NCBI GenBank assembly: GCA_021780105.1
Contig: JAJXZJ010000029.1
Location: forward strand, 21,263-85,262
Length of the DNA stretch: 64,000 nucleotides
Source: a bacterium
GTDB taxonomy: Bacteria > Verrucomicrobiota > Verrucomicrobiia > Limisphaerales > J093
Reading direction: 5' to 3'
Shown: in pieces, positions 16,962 to 25,775 of the stretch
How positions within the stretch are numbered: position 1 is the first letter of the stretch
Layout of the letters: each line of letters opens with the position of its first letter
Notes under the pieces: generated by a model
The model's database searches: none
What the model was told of the DNA's origin: nothing
What the model saw: only the letters and a program-made list of their open reading frames with translations
Translations under genes and position numbers: made by a program

Positions 16962-18608
16962 ATGAACTCGATCACCCGTTCGCTGCCGGCCGTTCCTTCC
17001 GGGAACGCGACCGGCTGTCGCTGGGCGCCGCTGCGGGCGCTCGCCTGGGAATTGCTCTGGAAAAACCGCGTCCTCCTGCCGGCCCTGCTCATCGTGTGGG
17101 GGGCCGGCGCCTGGCTGGCGCACGTCGTCGCCGGCGCGCCACCGTCCGACCACGGCATGATTCCGTATCGCCAGGCCGGTGTGGTGCTGTGGCTGGCCTC
17201 GCTGATGTTCGGCTTCGCGCCGTTCACACTCATGGACAGCCACGGCGGCTGGCGGTTCAGCTCGATGACCACGCGCTGGTTTGTGCTGCCATTGCCGGCC
17301 ACGTTGCTGGTGCTGTTGCCGCTCGCGCTGGGCTGGCTGGCCATTGCCGGCGTGCATGGCGCCTGGACGCCGCTGGTCAAACGCCTGCTGCCGTTCACCG
17401 ATCCGACCTATCACGGCGTGCTGCTGCTGGGCTTGATGACGCTGGTCCAGACGGTGGCGTGGCTGACGCCGCGGAAGCCGGCGCAATTCTGGACCCTCGC
17501 CGCGCCGCTGCTGGTCGTGGCACTCTGGCTGGCGTTCGTGCCGCCAGAATCCCCGCGCTGGGCGGCCGAACGCGGGCAGATGATGCGCATCGTGGCGGGT
17601 GTGTCGGCGGCGCTGGCGTTGATCAGCATCGCCGTGGCGCGGGCACACCGCCGTGGCGACTGGCCGGGCGGCTTTTCGCTGGCGTGGCCGGGCCGGGCCG
17701 CACGAACGCGGATCAACGCTGATGTCACGCCGTGGCGCTCGCCCTGCGCGGCGCTGGCCTGGGCGGAAGCGCGGCCGCTGGGGCGCGCCTTTGCGTTGAG
17801 CTGGCTGACGGTGGCCGGGTTGATCAGCGTGCTGGTAATCGCCGGCATTCATTCGCGGCTGCCCGATCAACGGTGGTTTTCCGGGGTGGCCGTCATTGCG
17901 GCGCTGGACTATCTCATGCTTTGGGGGCTTCTGTGGCTCGCGCCGGCGGGCATGGTGGTGGCGGGCGAATCGCTGGGCGTGTTCAAGACCAGCTTCACGT
18001 CATTCCGCGCAACGCTGCCGGTAAACGCCGGCACATTGCTGGCGCCGCGGTTGCTGGCCATGTTGCTGGCCTTCCTCACGGTCTGGGTGCCGGTCATCGC
18101 CCTGCTGGCGGCCGGCTTCAAGCTGATGCCCGATTTGCCGCCCGGCTACCCGCGCCTCGCGGAAATGATCCCCATGCTGGTCTGGTTCATGGCCGTAAGC
18201 AGTCACGCGATGACCGGCGCGTTGCCGCTCCTGCTGACCGGCCGGCTGGAGGGACTGCCCACCATGCTGGTGCCAACCTTGCTGGCCTGGGCGGGCACCT
18301 GGCAACTCGCCGGTTATCTGGGCGGCGAAGGCCAGGACGCGCCGGCCGCATGGGTCGTCGTAGTGCTGCTGGTCGTCAAATTGCTGATCGCCACCACTGG
18401 CCTCACCCTCGCGGTGCGCGGCGGACATCTGCGACTGCGCACAGCGACCATCGCCATGGCCACGTGGATCATCCTCGCCTCCGCGGCGGGGTGGGCGCTG
18501 GCGAGCCACGGCCAAATGGTTCGTGCGCTCGCGGTGGCGACGTTGATTCCATGCGCCCGGCTGGCGTGGTGTCCGCTCGCGGTGGCGTGGAACCGGCATC
18601 GCGGTTAA
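16962..18608 (+). CDS. Large polytopic membrane protein, probable ABC permease
   Basis: 548 residues with about 12 hydrophobic segments (for example LLPALLIVWGAGAWLAHVV near 38-56, and LAMLLAFLTVWVPVIALLAA near 366-385). It has no signal peptide and no domain I recognise by name. It lies 46 bases after the ATPase gene on the same strand, and the GntR-ATPase-permease order is that of Ytr-like operons. The length is about double that of a single ABC-2 permease, so it may be a fused pair of permease halves; the segment count fits this. Function is inferred from context only. Confidence 0.75.
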   Translation: MNSITRSLPAVPSGNATGCRWAPLRALAWELLWKNRVLLPALLIVWGAGAWLAHVVAGAPPSDHGMIPYRQAGVVLWLASLMFGFAPFTLMDSHGGWRFSSMTTRWFVLPLPATLLVLLPLALGWLAIAGVHGAWTPLVKRLLPFTDPTYHGVLLLGLMTLVQTVAWLTPRKPAQFWTLAAPLLVVALWLAFVPPESPRWAAERGQMMRIVAGVSAALALISIAVARAHRRGDWPGGFSLAWPGRAARTRINADVTPWRSPCAALAWAEARPLGRAFALSWLTVAGLISVLVIAGIHSRLPDQRWFSGVAVIAALDYLMLWGLLWLAPAGMVVAGESLGVFKTSFTSFRATLPVNAGTLLAPRLLAMLLAFLTVWVPVIALLAAGFKLMPDLPPGYPRLAEMIPMLVWFMAVSSHAMTGALPLLLTGRLEGLPTMLVPTLLAWAGTWQLAGYLGGEGQDAPAAWVVVVLLVVKLLIATTGLTLAVRGGHLRLRTATIAMATWIILASAAGWALASHGQMVRALAVATLIPCARLAWCPLAVAWNRHRG

Positions 18609-18643
18609 ACCACGCCGAAGCCACGCCGCCACCACTCTGAGCG

Positions 18644-21600
18644 TCACTTCTCCGGCACTTCAATCACGTCGCCGTCGCGAAGCCAGAGGTCGTTGCGAGG
18701 GTCAACGGTTTGCTCATTGAAAACCCACTCGTTCGTCTGGCCCGTGGCGGGATCCACGCGCCGCACCTTCACCCGCGTGAGATCCGACGTGCTGAGCAGC
18801 CGCGCGCTGCCGGTCAACGCTTCCTTGAGGTGAAACGGAAGAATGAACCCAGTCCAAAACCCTTCGGACGTCCGCGGCCGGTCAGTCACTGGCGCGCCGG
18901 AAGAACCCAGCGACAGCGTGACAGACTGCGGCTGGCCTTTGACCACGACCGTCACCTTCCGCTCCAGACATTTGGCCAGCGACCAGCTAAAATCCGCCGG
19001 CAGCCCGCCCCAGGACTCGGTCAACTTGTGTTCCCGATCCGGGATGTTCACCGCGTCGCCCCATTCGAGCGGAATATCCTTGGCGCGATCCTCCGAGGCC
19101 ACCAGGGCGGCGACATCCACCGGAATTGCCGTGAGCTTGCCCGTCTTGGGATCGCGGCGGCTGATCGTGACCTTGGTGAAGTCAGGAAACGGCACCGGCG
19201 CCGACCGGGCTGCTGGACGTCCCGGACGAACGACTTGCTCCGCCCCCCACGGCAAGACCGCGATCGCTTCCAGCAGCGTGAACCGGTTGAGCGTGTTCGT
19301 TCCCTGCTGGAACACCGGATACACCGTGCCGGTGCTGTGCCGCGTGACGGTGATCTGGTCCAAGTCTTCCGCGCCGTGTTCGCGGAGCAACGCGACGATG
19401 TCGCCGGCATCCGCCTGGGTGAACTGCCCGCGGTTGGGGACACTGTAAATATTGCGGTTGTCCGGCAATTTTTCCGCCATCGCCAGCGGCGTTTCGCCCG
19501 CTGAATCCTTGGCGTTGACGTCCGCCTTGGCGTCGAGCAAGACGCGGATCAGGTCCGGGTCGCGGCGGTTGACGGCGAAGTGCAGCGGCGTGCGGCCGTT
19601 GGCATCCCGCGCGTTCACGTCGGCGCCGTGCGCCAGCAGGAACTTCACCAACTCCAGATTCTGGTTGGCCACCGCAACCAGCAGCGGCGTCACGTCCTGA
19701 TTCGCCTCGAAGGACGGCTGCTGGCCGTAAGCACCATATTGCATCATGGGGACACCTGGGAACGGCATCGGAACACCGGGGTGGATTAGCCTTCCGGGGC
19801 CAGGCACAACCGCACCGGCCGGCTGGTTCTCCGCCACCGGGGCTTTGCGCTCGGCGAGTGTGGGAATGTCCTTCGGCCAGTTGCCGTGGGCGTTGACGTC
19901 CGCCTTGGATGCCACCAGCAATTCCACCGCGTCATTCTTGTTCCACTGCGCCGCCAGGTGCAACGCGGTCCAGCCATTGGTGGTTTTGCCGTTTTCGTCC
20001 GCGCCGTGTTGCAGCAAAGCCTGCACAATCGGTTGTCGGGCTTCGTCACCCAGCGTCACCGCCCGGAACAGCGGGAACCACGGCTGATCGCGACCCTTGG
20101 TCCAGCCGGACAGATTCGGGTCGGCGCCGGCGTTCAGCAGCAAATCCACCAGGTCCGTCTTCCCGGCGTCCACCGCGTACTGCAATGGCGTGTTGCCGCC
20201 GCTGTCGCGAACGTTCAACTCCGGCTTGCGGGCGAGCAACAGCTTGAGCGTGTCCCACGCGTTGACGAGCACGGCCCAGTGGACCAGCGTGATGCCGCTG
20301 GCCGCCTTCGCGTTCAGGTTCGCGCCGTGATCCAGCAGCAGCCGGGTCAGGTTCGTGTTGCCCGTGCCCACCGGGGCGAACAGGACGGTCCATTCCTTGT
20401 CAGCGGAACTTTCGTGGAAGTTGCCTTGGTAGTCCCGATAGATCGCCGGCACCGGCGCTTCGAGGTTGGCGTGGTGGTCCAACAGCAACTCAACCAGCGC
20501 CGGCTGCGCGTCTCGGACGGCAAAGAAGAGCGCGGTGTAGCCGTTAGCATCGGAAACGTTTACCGCGGCACCCCTTTCAAGAAGCAGCTTCGTGGTCTCC
20601 GCCTGCTGGCGGAGAATGGCCCACATTAACGGCGTATCACCACGTTGATCCGCAGAGTTGATGTCGGCTCCGTGCTTCAGCAGAAGTTCCACCATTGCCG
20701 GAAAACCATTCCTTGCCGCGACGCACAACGGCGTGGTCCCGCCAATGTTCGCCACGTTAGCCCTGGCATTGACCTGGGCGCCCTTGGCCAGGAGCACTTC
20801 GGCCACCTCCACAAAACCGTGTTCCGCGGCGGCATGAAGTGGTGTCCGGCCGTCCCGGTTGGCAGCGTTCACGTCCGCGCCGGCCGCCAGCAGGATTTCG
20901 CACACCCGCTTGTGGCCGCTTGTCGCCGCCATGTGCAGCGCGGTATGGCCTTGGCTGTCTCCAGCATTCACATCTGCCTTGTTCGCCAGCAGGTATTCCG
21001 TCACGGCCAGGTAACCATTCGCGGCTGCTTTGTGAAGTGGCGTGCCTCCGTTCTCGGAAGCATTGCGGGCATTCACGAGATCCGGACTGTCCTGAATGAT
21101 CGCTTTGATGCGCTGGAGTTCGTCGGCCTCTTCCTTGGTCGCCGGCGGGTCCGCTGTCCCGAAGTCCTCGGCCGCAGCGGCGGTCGTCGCCGCCGGCGCG
21201 CGTTGGGTGGCGGCCAGCTCGCGCTGGAGCGACAGCACGTCGCGGCGGGCGGCGATTTCGTCCAGCGGCGGCGCCGCGCCCACGGCGATCTGCCCGCGGA
21301 CCTCCTGCAAATCCTCGTCGGCGAGCTTCAGTTCCTGCTGGATCAAGGCCATCTGCCGCTCCTTCGCCGCGTTCTCCGGCAACTGGCGCTGGAGGTGGAT
21401 CAGGTCTCGTCGGACCTTGCGCACTTCGTCCGGCCCGGCCCTGCCGTTCTCGACCTTCTTCTGCGCCCCGACGAGTTCCTGTTCGACCAGCTTGATTTCC
21501 TCATGGAGTGATTGCACCTCCGCCGGACTCATGGCTGGTCGGGCCGCCACCGCCGGCGCCGCACCGGCCGCGGCCTGCAACACCTGGAGCCGCGCACGCT

Positions 21601-22321
21601 GGATGCCGAGGATGAATTCGATTCTGGCGCTGATGGCGCTGAGCTGCTTCTCCAGTTCTGATTGGGCCATGACGGCGGTGAACTCCGAAGTGGATGATAG
21701 AAGCTCGGGACTGGCTTCCGCGTTCAAGGCCACGTGGAAGGCATTCGTTTTCAAGTCCGGCTGGCTGCGAAAGAGCGCGATTTGGTCGCGCAGTTTGGGC
21801 ACGTTGAGCAGCATCTTCCTCAATCCTTCATCCGGGAAAAACGCGAGCACGGCGCGGGCCTGCTTTTCCGGGTCATCCTTCAATCGTTCAATGCTGGCGA
21901 GCCGGACGGCGAGTTGCGCCGCTTCCCCGCTGGCGCCGGCTTGGGGATTGCCGTCCTGATTCCCCGCAAGGTCGGCGGTGCTCAACGCGCCGAGGGTGAC
22001 GAGGTTTTCGCGGCTGAGTTTGACGAGGTTGGTCTCGCCGCTGTAATCGCGGAGAATCCGTTCGTAGGCGGCCACGGCGTCGTTCGTGCGGCCGAGCCGG
22101 CGGTAGCACTCGCCGAGGCGAAAGACAGCCGTGGCGCCGGCCTGGCGCATGACGTCGGCCTGGCGGACGGCGCTTTCGTAGGCGCGCGCGGCGGCGGCGT
22201 AGTCGTGGTTCACCTCCTCGTCGAGCAAGCCCTTCTGCAGCGCCTCGGTGAACGGGTCGGCGGCGAAGGCGGCGGCGCTGAAAACGACCGCGAACAGCAG
22301 CAAAGTGAATCTGTTTTTCAT
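18644..22321 (-). CDS. Exported giant ankyrin-repeat protein with C-terminal SLBB-like region
   Basis: 1225 residues from the ATG at 22321, which gives a good signal peptide (MKNRFTLLLF...AAAFA). Residues 25-110 form a TPR-like helical region (YAAAARAYESAV; ECYRRLGRTNDAVAAYERIL). 215-385 is coiled coil rich in Glu/Gln/Leu. About 14 ankyrin repeats follow (about 400-1030), with units such as GGTPLHKAAANGYLAVTEYL and GHTALHMAATSGHKRVCEIL. The last 190 residues contain two copies of a fold like the SLBB/polysaccharide-export pattern (VTISRRDPKTGKL...IPLEWGDAVNIPD; VKVRRVDPATGQTNEW...DGDVIEVPE). A periplasmic or outer-membrane scaffold is inferred. Its start is followed upstream by a REP-like hairpin pair. 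Confidence 0.85.
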   Translation of the reverse strand: MKNRFTLLLFAVVFSAAAFAADPFTEALQKGLLDEEVNHDYAAAARAYESAVRQADVMRQAGATAVFRLGECYRRLGRTNDAVAAYERILRDYSGETNLVKLSRENLVTLGALSTADLAGNQDGNPQAGASGEAAQLAVRLASIERLKDDPEKQARAVLAFFPDEGLRKMLLNVPKLRDQIALFRSQPDLKTNAFHVALNAEASPELLSSTSEFTAVMAQSELEKQLSAISARIEFILGIQRARLQVLQAAAGAAPAVAARPAMSPAEVQSLHEEIKLVEQELVGAQKKVENGRAGPDEVRKVRRDLIHLQRQLPENAAKERQMALIQQELKLADEDLQEVRGQIAVGAAPPLDEIAARRDVLSLQRELAATQRAPAATTAAAAEDFGTADPPATKEEADELQRIKAIIQDSPDLVNARNASENGGTPLHKAAANGYLAVTEYLLANKADVNAGDSQGHTALHMAATSGHKRVCEILLAAGADVNAANRDGRTPLHAAAEHGFVEVAEVLLAKGAQVNARANVANIGGTTPLCVAARNGFPAMVELLLKHGADINSADQRGDTPLMWAILRQQAETTKLLLERGAAVNVSDANGYTALFFAVRDAQPALVELLLDHHANLEAPVPAIYRDYQGNFHESSADKEWTVLFAPVGTGNTNLTRLLLDHGANLNAKAASGITLVHWAVLVNAWDTLKLLLARKPELNVRDSGGNTPLQYAVDAGKTDLVDLLLNAGADPNLSGWTKGRDQPWFPLFRAVTLGDEARQPIVQALLQHGADENGKTTNGWTALHLAAQWNKNDAVELLVASKADVNAHGNWPKDIPTLAERKAPVAENQPAGAVVPGPGRLIHPGVPMPFPGVPMMQYGAYGQQPSFEANQDVTPLLVAVANQNLELVKFLLAHGADVNARDANGRTPLHFAVNRRDPDLIRVLLDAKADVNAKDSAGETPLAMAEKLPDNRNIYSVPNRGQFTQADAGDIVALLREHGAEDLDQITVTRHSTGTVYPVFQQGTNTLNRFTLLEAIAVLPWGAEQVVRPGRPAARSAPVPFPDFTKVTISRRDPKTGKLTAIPVDVAALVASEDRAKDIPLEWGDAVNIPDREHKLTESWGGLPADFSWSLAKCLERKVTVVVKGQPQSVTLSLGSSGAPVTDRPRTSEGFWTGFILPFHLKEALTGSARLLSTSDLTRVKVRRVDPATGQTNEWVFNEQTVDPRNDLWLRDGDVIEVPEK

Positions 22322-22432
22322 GGCGCGAGGCTGACGCAAATGGGACGCGGAATTGTCAAGATTTTGCAAAATCGCAGAACATTACGGAAAGACACGAATT
22401 TCACGCCGGAACGCGCCGGCCCGCGGTGGAGG

Positions 22433-22484
22433 TTGGGCGGCGGTGCTCCGCCGCCCAAGATGGGGCGGAGCGGCGGCTCCGCCC
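22433..22484. repeat. REP-like pair of GC-rich hairpins
   Basis: Two perfect stem-loops lie 4 bases apart. The first is TTGGGCGGCGG-TGCT-CCGCCGCCCAA (22433-22458, 11-bp stem). The second is GGGCGGAG-CGGCGG-CTCCGCCC (22463-22484, 8-bp stem). They fill the 314-base gap between the ankyrin gene and the response regulator gene. The doublet layout is that of REP/BIME elements mobilised by RAYT transposases. There is no T-tract, so they are not a standard terminator. Confidence 0.7.
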
Positions 22485-22635
22485 TACCACTGCACATTCG
22501 ATTCCACTCGGGGCGCGCACAGTCCTTGACTCCGGTTTTCGGGTTCATTCGAGTTTTCGCCGCGTCTTCGACGAGCTTCGATCTGTTCGCGTCCGGCTTC
22601 GTGGAATTCGTGTCACGCTTCATACCCTTGGTGTC

Positions 22636-23319
22636 TCATTGTCTTTCGAGCCGGTAGCCGACGCCGTGGACGGTCTTGATCCAGCGCGGCTGGTCGGGCA
22701 GCGGCTCCAGCTTCGCGCGCAGGCTGGCGACGTGGGTGTCCACCGTGCGCGTGGTGGGAAACGCGCCGCAGCCCCAGACGACGTCGAGGAACCGCTCGCG
22801 GCTCACCGGCTCGCCTTCGGCCTCAGCCAGCAACCGCAGCATGGCAAATTCCTTCGCGGTGAGATGCAGTTCCCGGCGGCCGCGCCAGGCGCGAAGCTGC
22901 GCGAGATCAATCCGCACGTCGCCGAACCGGAGTTCCTGCACCGCCTTTTCGCCGCGCTGGCTGCGCCGCAGCAATGCCCGCACACGCGCCAGCAGTTCCT
23001 CAGTGCTGAACGGCTTCACCAGGTAATCGTCCGCGCCGGCGTTCAAGCCGGTGACGCGGTCCTCGATCTGGCCTTTCGCGGTGAGCATGAGGATCGGTTC
23101 GGCATTGCCGAGGCGACGCAGCTCGGCGCACAGCGCAAAGCCGTCGAGCTTCGGCAGCATGATGTCGAGCAGGATGAGGTCGGGCTTTTCCTTGAGCGCG
23201 CGGTCGAGCCCGGCGGCGCCGTCGGCGGCGGTGATGACGCGGTAACCCTCGGCTTCGAGCATGTCCGCCAGCGCGGTCCGCATGGCGAGTTCGTCTTCGA
23301 TGATCAACAAGCGAGGCAT
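22636..23319 (-). CDS. OmpR/PhoB-family response regulator
   Basis: 227 residues. The receiver (1-115) has the acidic pair EDE (8-10), the phospho-acceptor Asp in LLLDIMLP, Thr in MLTAKG and Lys in LVKPFS. The C-terminal winged helix (130-225) has LTAKEFAMLRLL and TRTVDTHVASLRAKL. It is a DNA-binding output regulator. The histidine kinase gene lies 108 bases upstream on the same strand, so this is the cognate pair, with the kinase transcribed first. Three heptad repeat units (23328-23348) lie just before its start codon. Confidence 0.95.
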   Translation of the reverse strand: MPRLLIIEDELAMRTALADMLEAEGYRVITAADGAAGLDRALKEKPDLILLDIMLPKLDGFALCAELRRLGNAEPILMLTAKGQIEDRVTGLNAGADDYLVKPFSTEELLARVRALLRRSQRGEKAVQELRFGDVRIDLAQLRAWRGRRELHLTAKEFAMLRLLAEAEGEPVSRERFLDVVWGCGAFPTTRTVDTHVASLRAKLEPLPDQPRWIKTVHGVGYRLERQ

Positions 23320-23327
23320 GGCTGTGA

Positions 23328-23348
23328 GGTTGAACGTTGAGAGTTGAA
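23328..23348. repeat. Heptanucleotide repeat cluster 1
   Basis: Three units of the NGTTGAN heptad (GGTTGAA, CGTTGAG, AGTTGAA on the plus strand) lie in the leader of the response regulator gene, 9 bases before its ATG on the minus strand. Related clusters occur at 23436, 23673 and 23795. Confidence 0.6.
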
Positions 23349-23427
23349 TGGTCTTAAGGTTCGGCTGGCAGGGCGGCGCACAGCTACCGGTTCATGAAAG
23401 GGTTACCGCATTGGTGTGAATGGGTGT

Positions 23428-25683
23428 TCATCCGTGGTTGAGGTTGGAGCCGGGCTTCACGGGCAGTTCGATGATGAACCGGCTGCCGCGGCCGACTTCA
23501 CTCTCCACCCGCACCCGGCCGCCGTGCGCGGCGACGACGTGCTGGACGATGGTCAGGCCGATGCCCACGCCCGGCGTCTCGCGGCGCAACTCGGAACCGC
23601 GCCGGTAAAACGGTTCAAAAATGCGCCCGTGCTCCGCCGCCGGAATGCCCGGTCCATGATCGCTCACGCTCAGGTTGAGCGTTGAGGGTTGATGGTTGAC
23701 GGCGATCGTGACGGTTTCGCCGGCCGGCGAGTGTTTCACGGCGTTGTCAATCAGGTTCACCAGCGCCTGCTGGATGGCGTGGCCGTCCAGATCAAGTTGA
23801 GAGTTGAGAGTTGAGAGTTGAGGGTTCGCCAGTTCCAGGCAGACCTGACGCTCGGCGGCGTAAGGCTCCATGAGTTTGACCGTGTGCTCGACCAGCGCCG
23901 CAAGGTCGGTCGGCTCGAATTCGTAGCGTTTCCGGCCTTGATCAATGCGCGAGAAGTCGAGGACGTTTTCAATGAGCGCGGACAGCCGCCGGCATTCCTG
24001 GCCGATGAGGCGGAAGTAATCGCGCTGCTTCGCGGCGTCGGTGACCTTGCCGCGATCCAGATTTTCGGCGAGCAGGCGGACCGAGGCGATCGGTGCGCGA
24101 AGTTCGTGCGACACGCTCGAAACGAAGTTCGATTTCATCTCGCTCAACCGGAGTTGCCGGGCGAAGGCGCGGTGCGCGGCGAGCAAGCCGACAAGCGCCG
24201 TGCCGGCTGCGGCAAGGACGAGCCCGCCGAACAGCCCGGCGCGTTGGCGGGCGCGGGCATAAAGCATCGGCGCATCGGCGAGATAGACCTCCAGATCCAG
24301 CCGCGGATGGCTGGGGAATACCTCGAAGTCACGGCCGGCGTTCGGATCGCCGACGCGTTCGTTCGGGCCATAAAGTCGGCCAGTCAAAGCGAACGGAATT
24401 TCGGCGCGGCTGAAAGCCGCGGCTTTCGCTCCCGTTGCGGCGGAACGCAAGAGCGGCTCGCCTTCCAAGGAAATGGCGAGGCCGAGATACACGGGCAACG
24501 TGACAGCGGTTTGGTTCAAAGCGCGGGCAAGTGCCCCCTGCACGATGGGCTTCGGGTAAAACCGGATTCTCGTGACCGGTTCCGCCGAGTCGGACCGGTC
24601 GCTGTTGATGTAAACCACGCTGGGACCCGCCACAGCCAGCCAGCGGTTGGTCTGCCAGTCCAGCCAGCAGTTCGTGGTGACGTTGCCGCGGAGCGGAATG
24701 ACGGCTTGCAGGGCATGGGTCAACGCGCGCAGCCGCCCGCTGGCCAGCCAGCGGAGCTGCAATGCCGCCACCGCCGATTGCGCGGGCTCTGATTGGTTCG
24801 CCGCCAGACGCGCTGCGTCGGCGAGGAACCGTGGAATCAACACCGACGGATCGCTTCCGCACTGGCGGACGAGTTCATCAAACAAAGGCCGCTCCAATCC
24901 GTTGGTTCCCGCTTCCCGCAGCGCGCGGGCCAGCACAAGGTTCGCCAGCGGCAGGCCGCTTTCGGTCGCGATGCGATCGAAGCGGCCGGCGAGATGCACG
25001 AGAAATTTCACCCGCGCCGATGGCGGATTGGTGGCGAGATCGAGCATTGCCAAATCGAACTGGGCATTGGCTTTGGCGGACGCGGGTGGGTCGGTGACCA
25101 GAAACTCGTTCAGCCGGACGCGGGCGTTGGTAGCCGCGTTGTCCGACAACACCTGGCCGACCGCTTCCCAGCGCGAGCGTTGCGCGGCGGTAAGTTCGTC
25201 GAGCCAGGCCGCCGGCACCGGCGTGGCCGGGTAATCACGCGGGCCAATCAAGGCGCCTTGAGTGTCGAGCAGCACGCTGTTCGGCATAGCCGCTTCCGGC
25301 CGCCAATACGGGTTTTCGCGCCGCCATTCCGCGAGTTCTTGCTGGTAGAGTTCCAGCGCCGGTGCCGTGGGATCGTTCGTCCCCGGCCAGCGAACGCCGC
25401 CGCCAGCGATGCCCATGCCATTCCAAGCCTCGCCAACAGTTTCCTGTTCCGAAAGCTCGCCGGCGAAGACACGACCGAGTTGAGCCGAAAGACTGCGGGT
25501 GATGTCTTCCGCGCGTTGACGCGCGTCCTGCTCGCTCGCCGTGTAATCGCGCCGCACCGCGAACAAACCGAGGAGGGCCAGGGCGGCGACCGGCAGCACG
25601 ATGAGCAGCGCCTGCCAGAGGAAGGTCGGGCGGCGTGCCGGGCGTGGGCCGGTTGCTTTCATCAATACCGTTGTCAGCGCCAT
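23428..25683 (-). CDS. Membrane sensor histidine kinase
   Basis: 751 residues. One N-terminal membrane segment (about 21-46, LWQALLIVLPVAALALLGLF) and a second near 480 (GLFGGLVLAAAGTALVGLLA) flank a large extracytoplasmic sensor domain that I do not recognise. HisKA has SVSHELRAPIASV with the phospho-acceptor His. HATPase has the N box LVNLIDNAVKHSP, G1 DHGPGIP and G2 GVGIGLTIVQHVV. Two loops of the ATPase are encoded by heptad DNA repeats (peptides NPQLSTLNSQL and NHQPSTLNLS), an oddity. A start 7 codons in (MKATG) is an alternative. It forms a pair with the response regulator downstream. Confidence 0.92.
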   Translation of the reverse strand: MALTTVLMKATGPRPARRPTFLWQALLIVLPVAALALLGLFAVRRDYTASEQDARQRAEDITRSLSAQLGRVFAGELSEQETVGEAWNGMGIAGGGVRWPGTNDPTAPALELYQQELAEWRRENPYWRPEAAMPNSVLLDTQGALIGPRDYPATPVPAAWLDELTAAQRSRWEAVGQVLSDNAATNARVRLNEFLVTDPPASAKANAQFDLAMLDLATNPPSARVKFLVHLAGRFDRIATESGLPLANLVLARALREAGTNGLERPLFDELVRQCGSDPSVLIPRFLADAARLAANQSEPAQSAVAALQLRWLASGRLRALTHALQAVIPLRGNVTTNCWLDWQTNRWLAVAGPSVVYINSDRSDSAEPVTRIRFYPKPIVQGALARALNQTAVTLPVYLGLAISLEGEPLLRSAATGAKAAAFSRAEIPFALTGRLYGPNERVGDPNAGRDFEVFPSHPRLDLEVYLADAPMLYARARQRAGLFGGLVLAAAGTALVGLLAAHRAFARQLRLSEMKSNFVSSVSHELRAPIASVRLLAENLDRGKVTDAAKQRDYFRLIGQECRRLSALIENVLDFSRIDQGRKRYEFEPTDLAALVEHTVKLMEPYAAERQVCLELANPQLSTLNSQLDLDGHAIQQALVNLIDNAVKHSPAGETVTIAVNHQPSTLNLSVSDHGPGIPAAEHGRIFEPFYRRGSELRRETPGVGIGLTIVQHVVAAHGGRVRVESEVGRGSRFIIELPVKPGSNLNHG
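23673..23700. repeat. Heptanucleotide repeat cluster 2 inside the kinase gene
   Basis: Four adjacent units GGTTGAG, CGTTGAG, GGTTGAT, GGTTGAC (plus strand). They encode the peptide HQPSTLNL just before the G1 box of the ATPase domain. Confidence 0.65.
23795..23822. repeat. Heptanucleotide repeat cluster 3 inside the kinase gene
   Basis: Four perfect tandem copies of AGTTGAG (28 bases). Because 3 x 7 = 21, they encode a 7-residue periodic peptide (QLSTLNSQL) in the loop before the N box of the kinase ATPase domain. Confidence 0.85.
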
Positions 25684-25775
25684 GAGTACCAGACCTTGCC
25701 GGGTTCACCGAGCCGATTTGTCAGGAAATTGTCAAATCGCCGCCATGCACTGCCGGCTCGCAAGCTTGCTTTGCC

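Noticed and set aside
24041..24262. Plus-strand frame within the kinase gene
   Set aside because: Shadow of the histidine kinase on the other strand.
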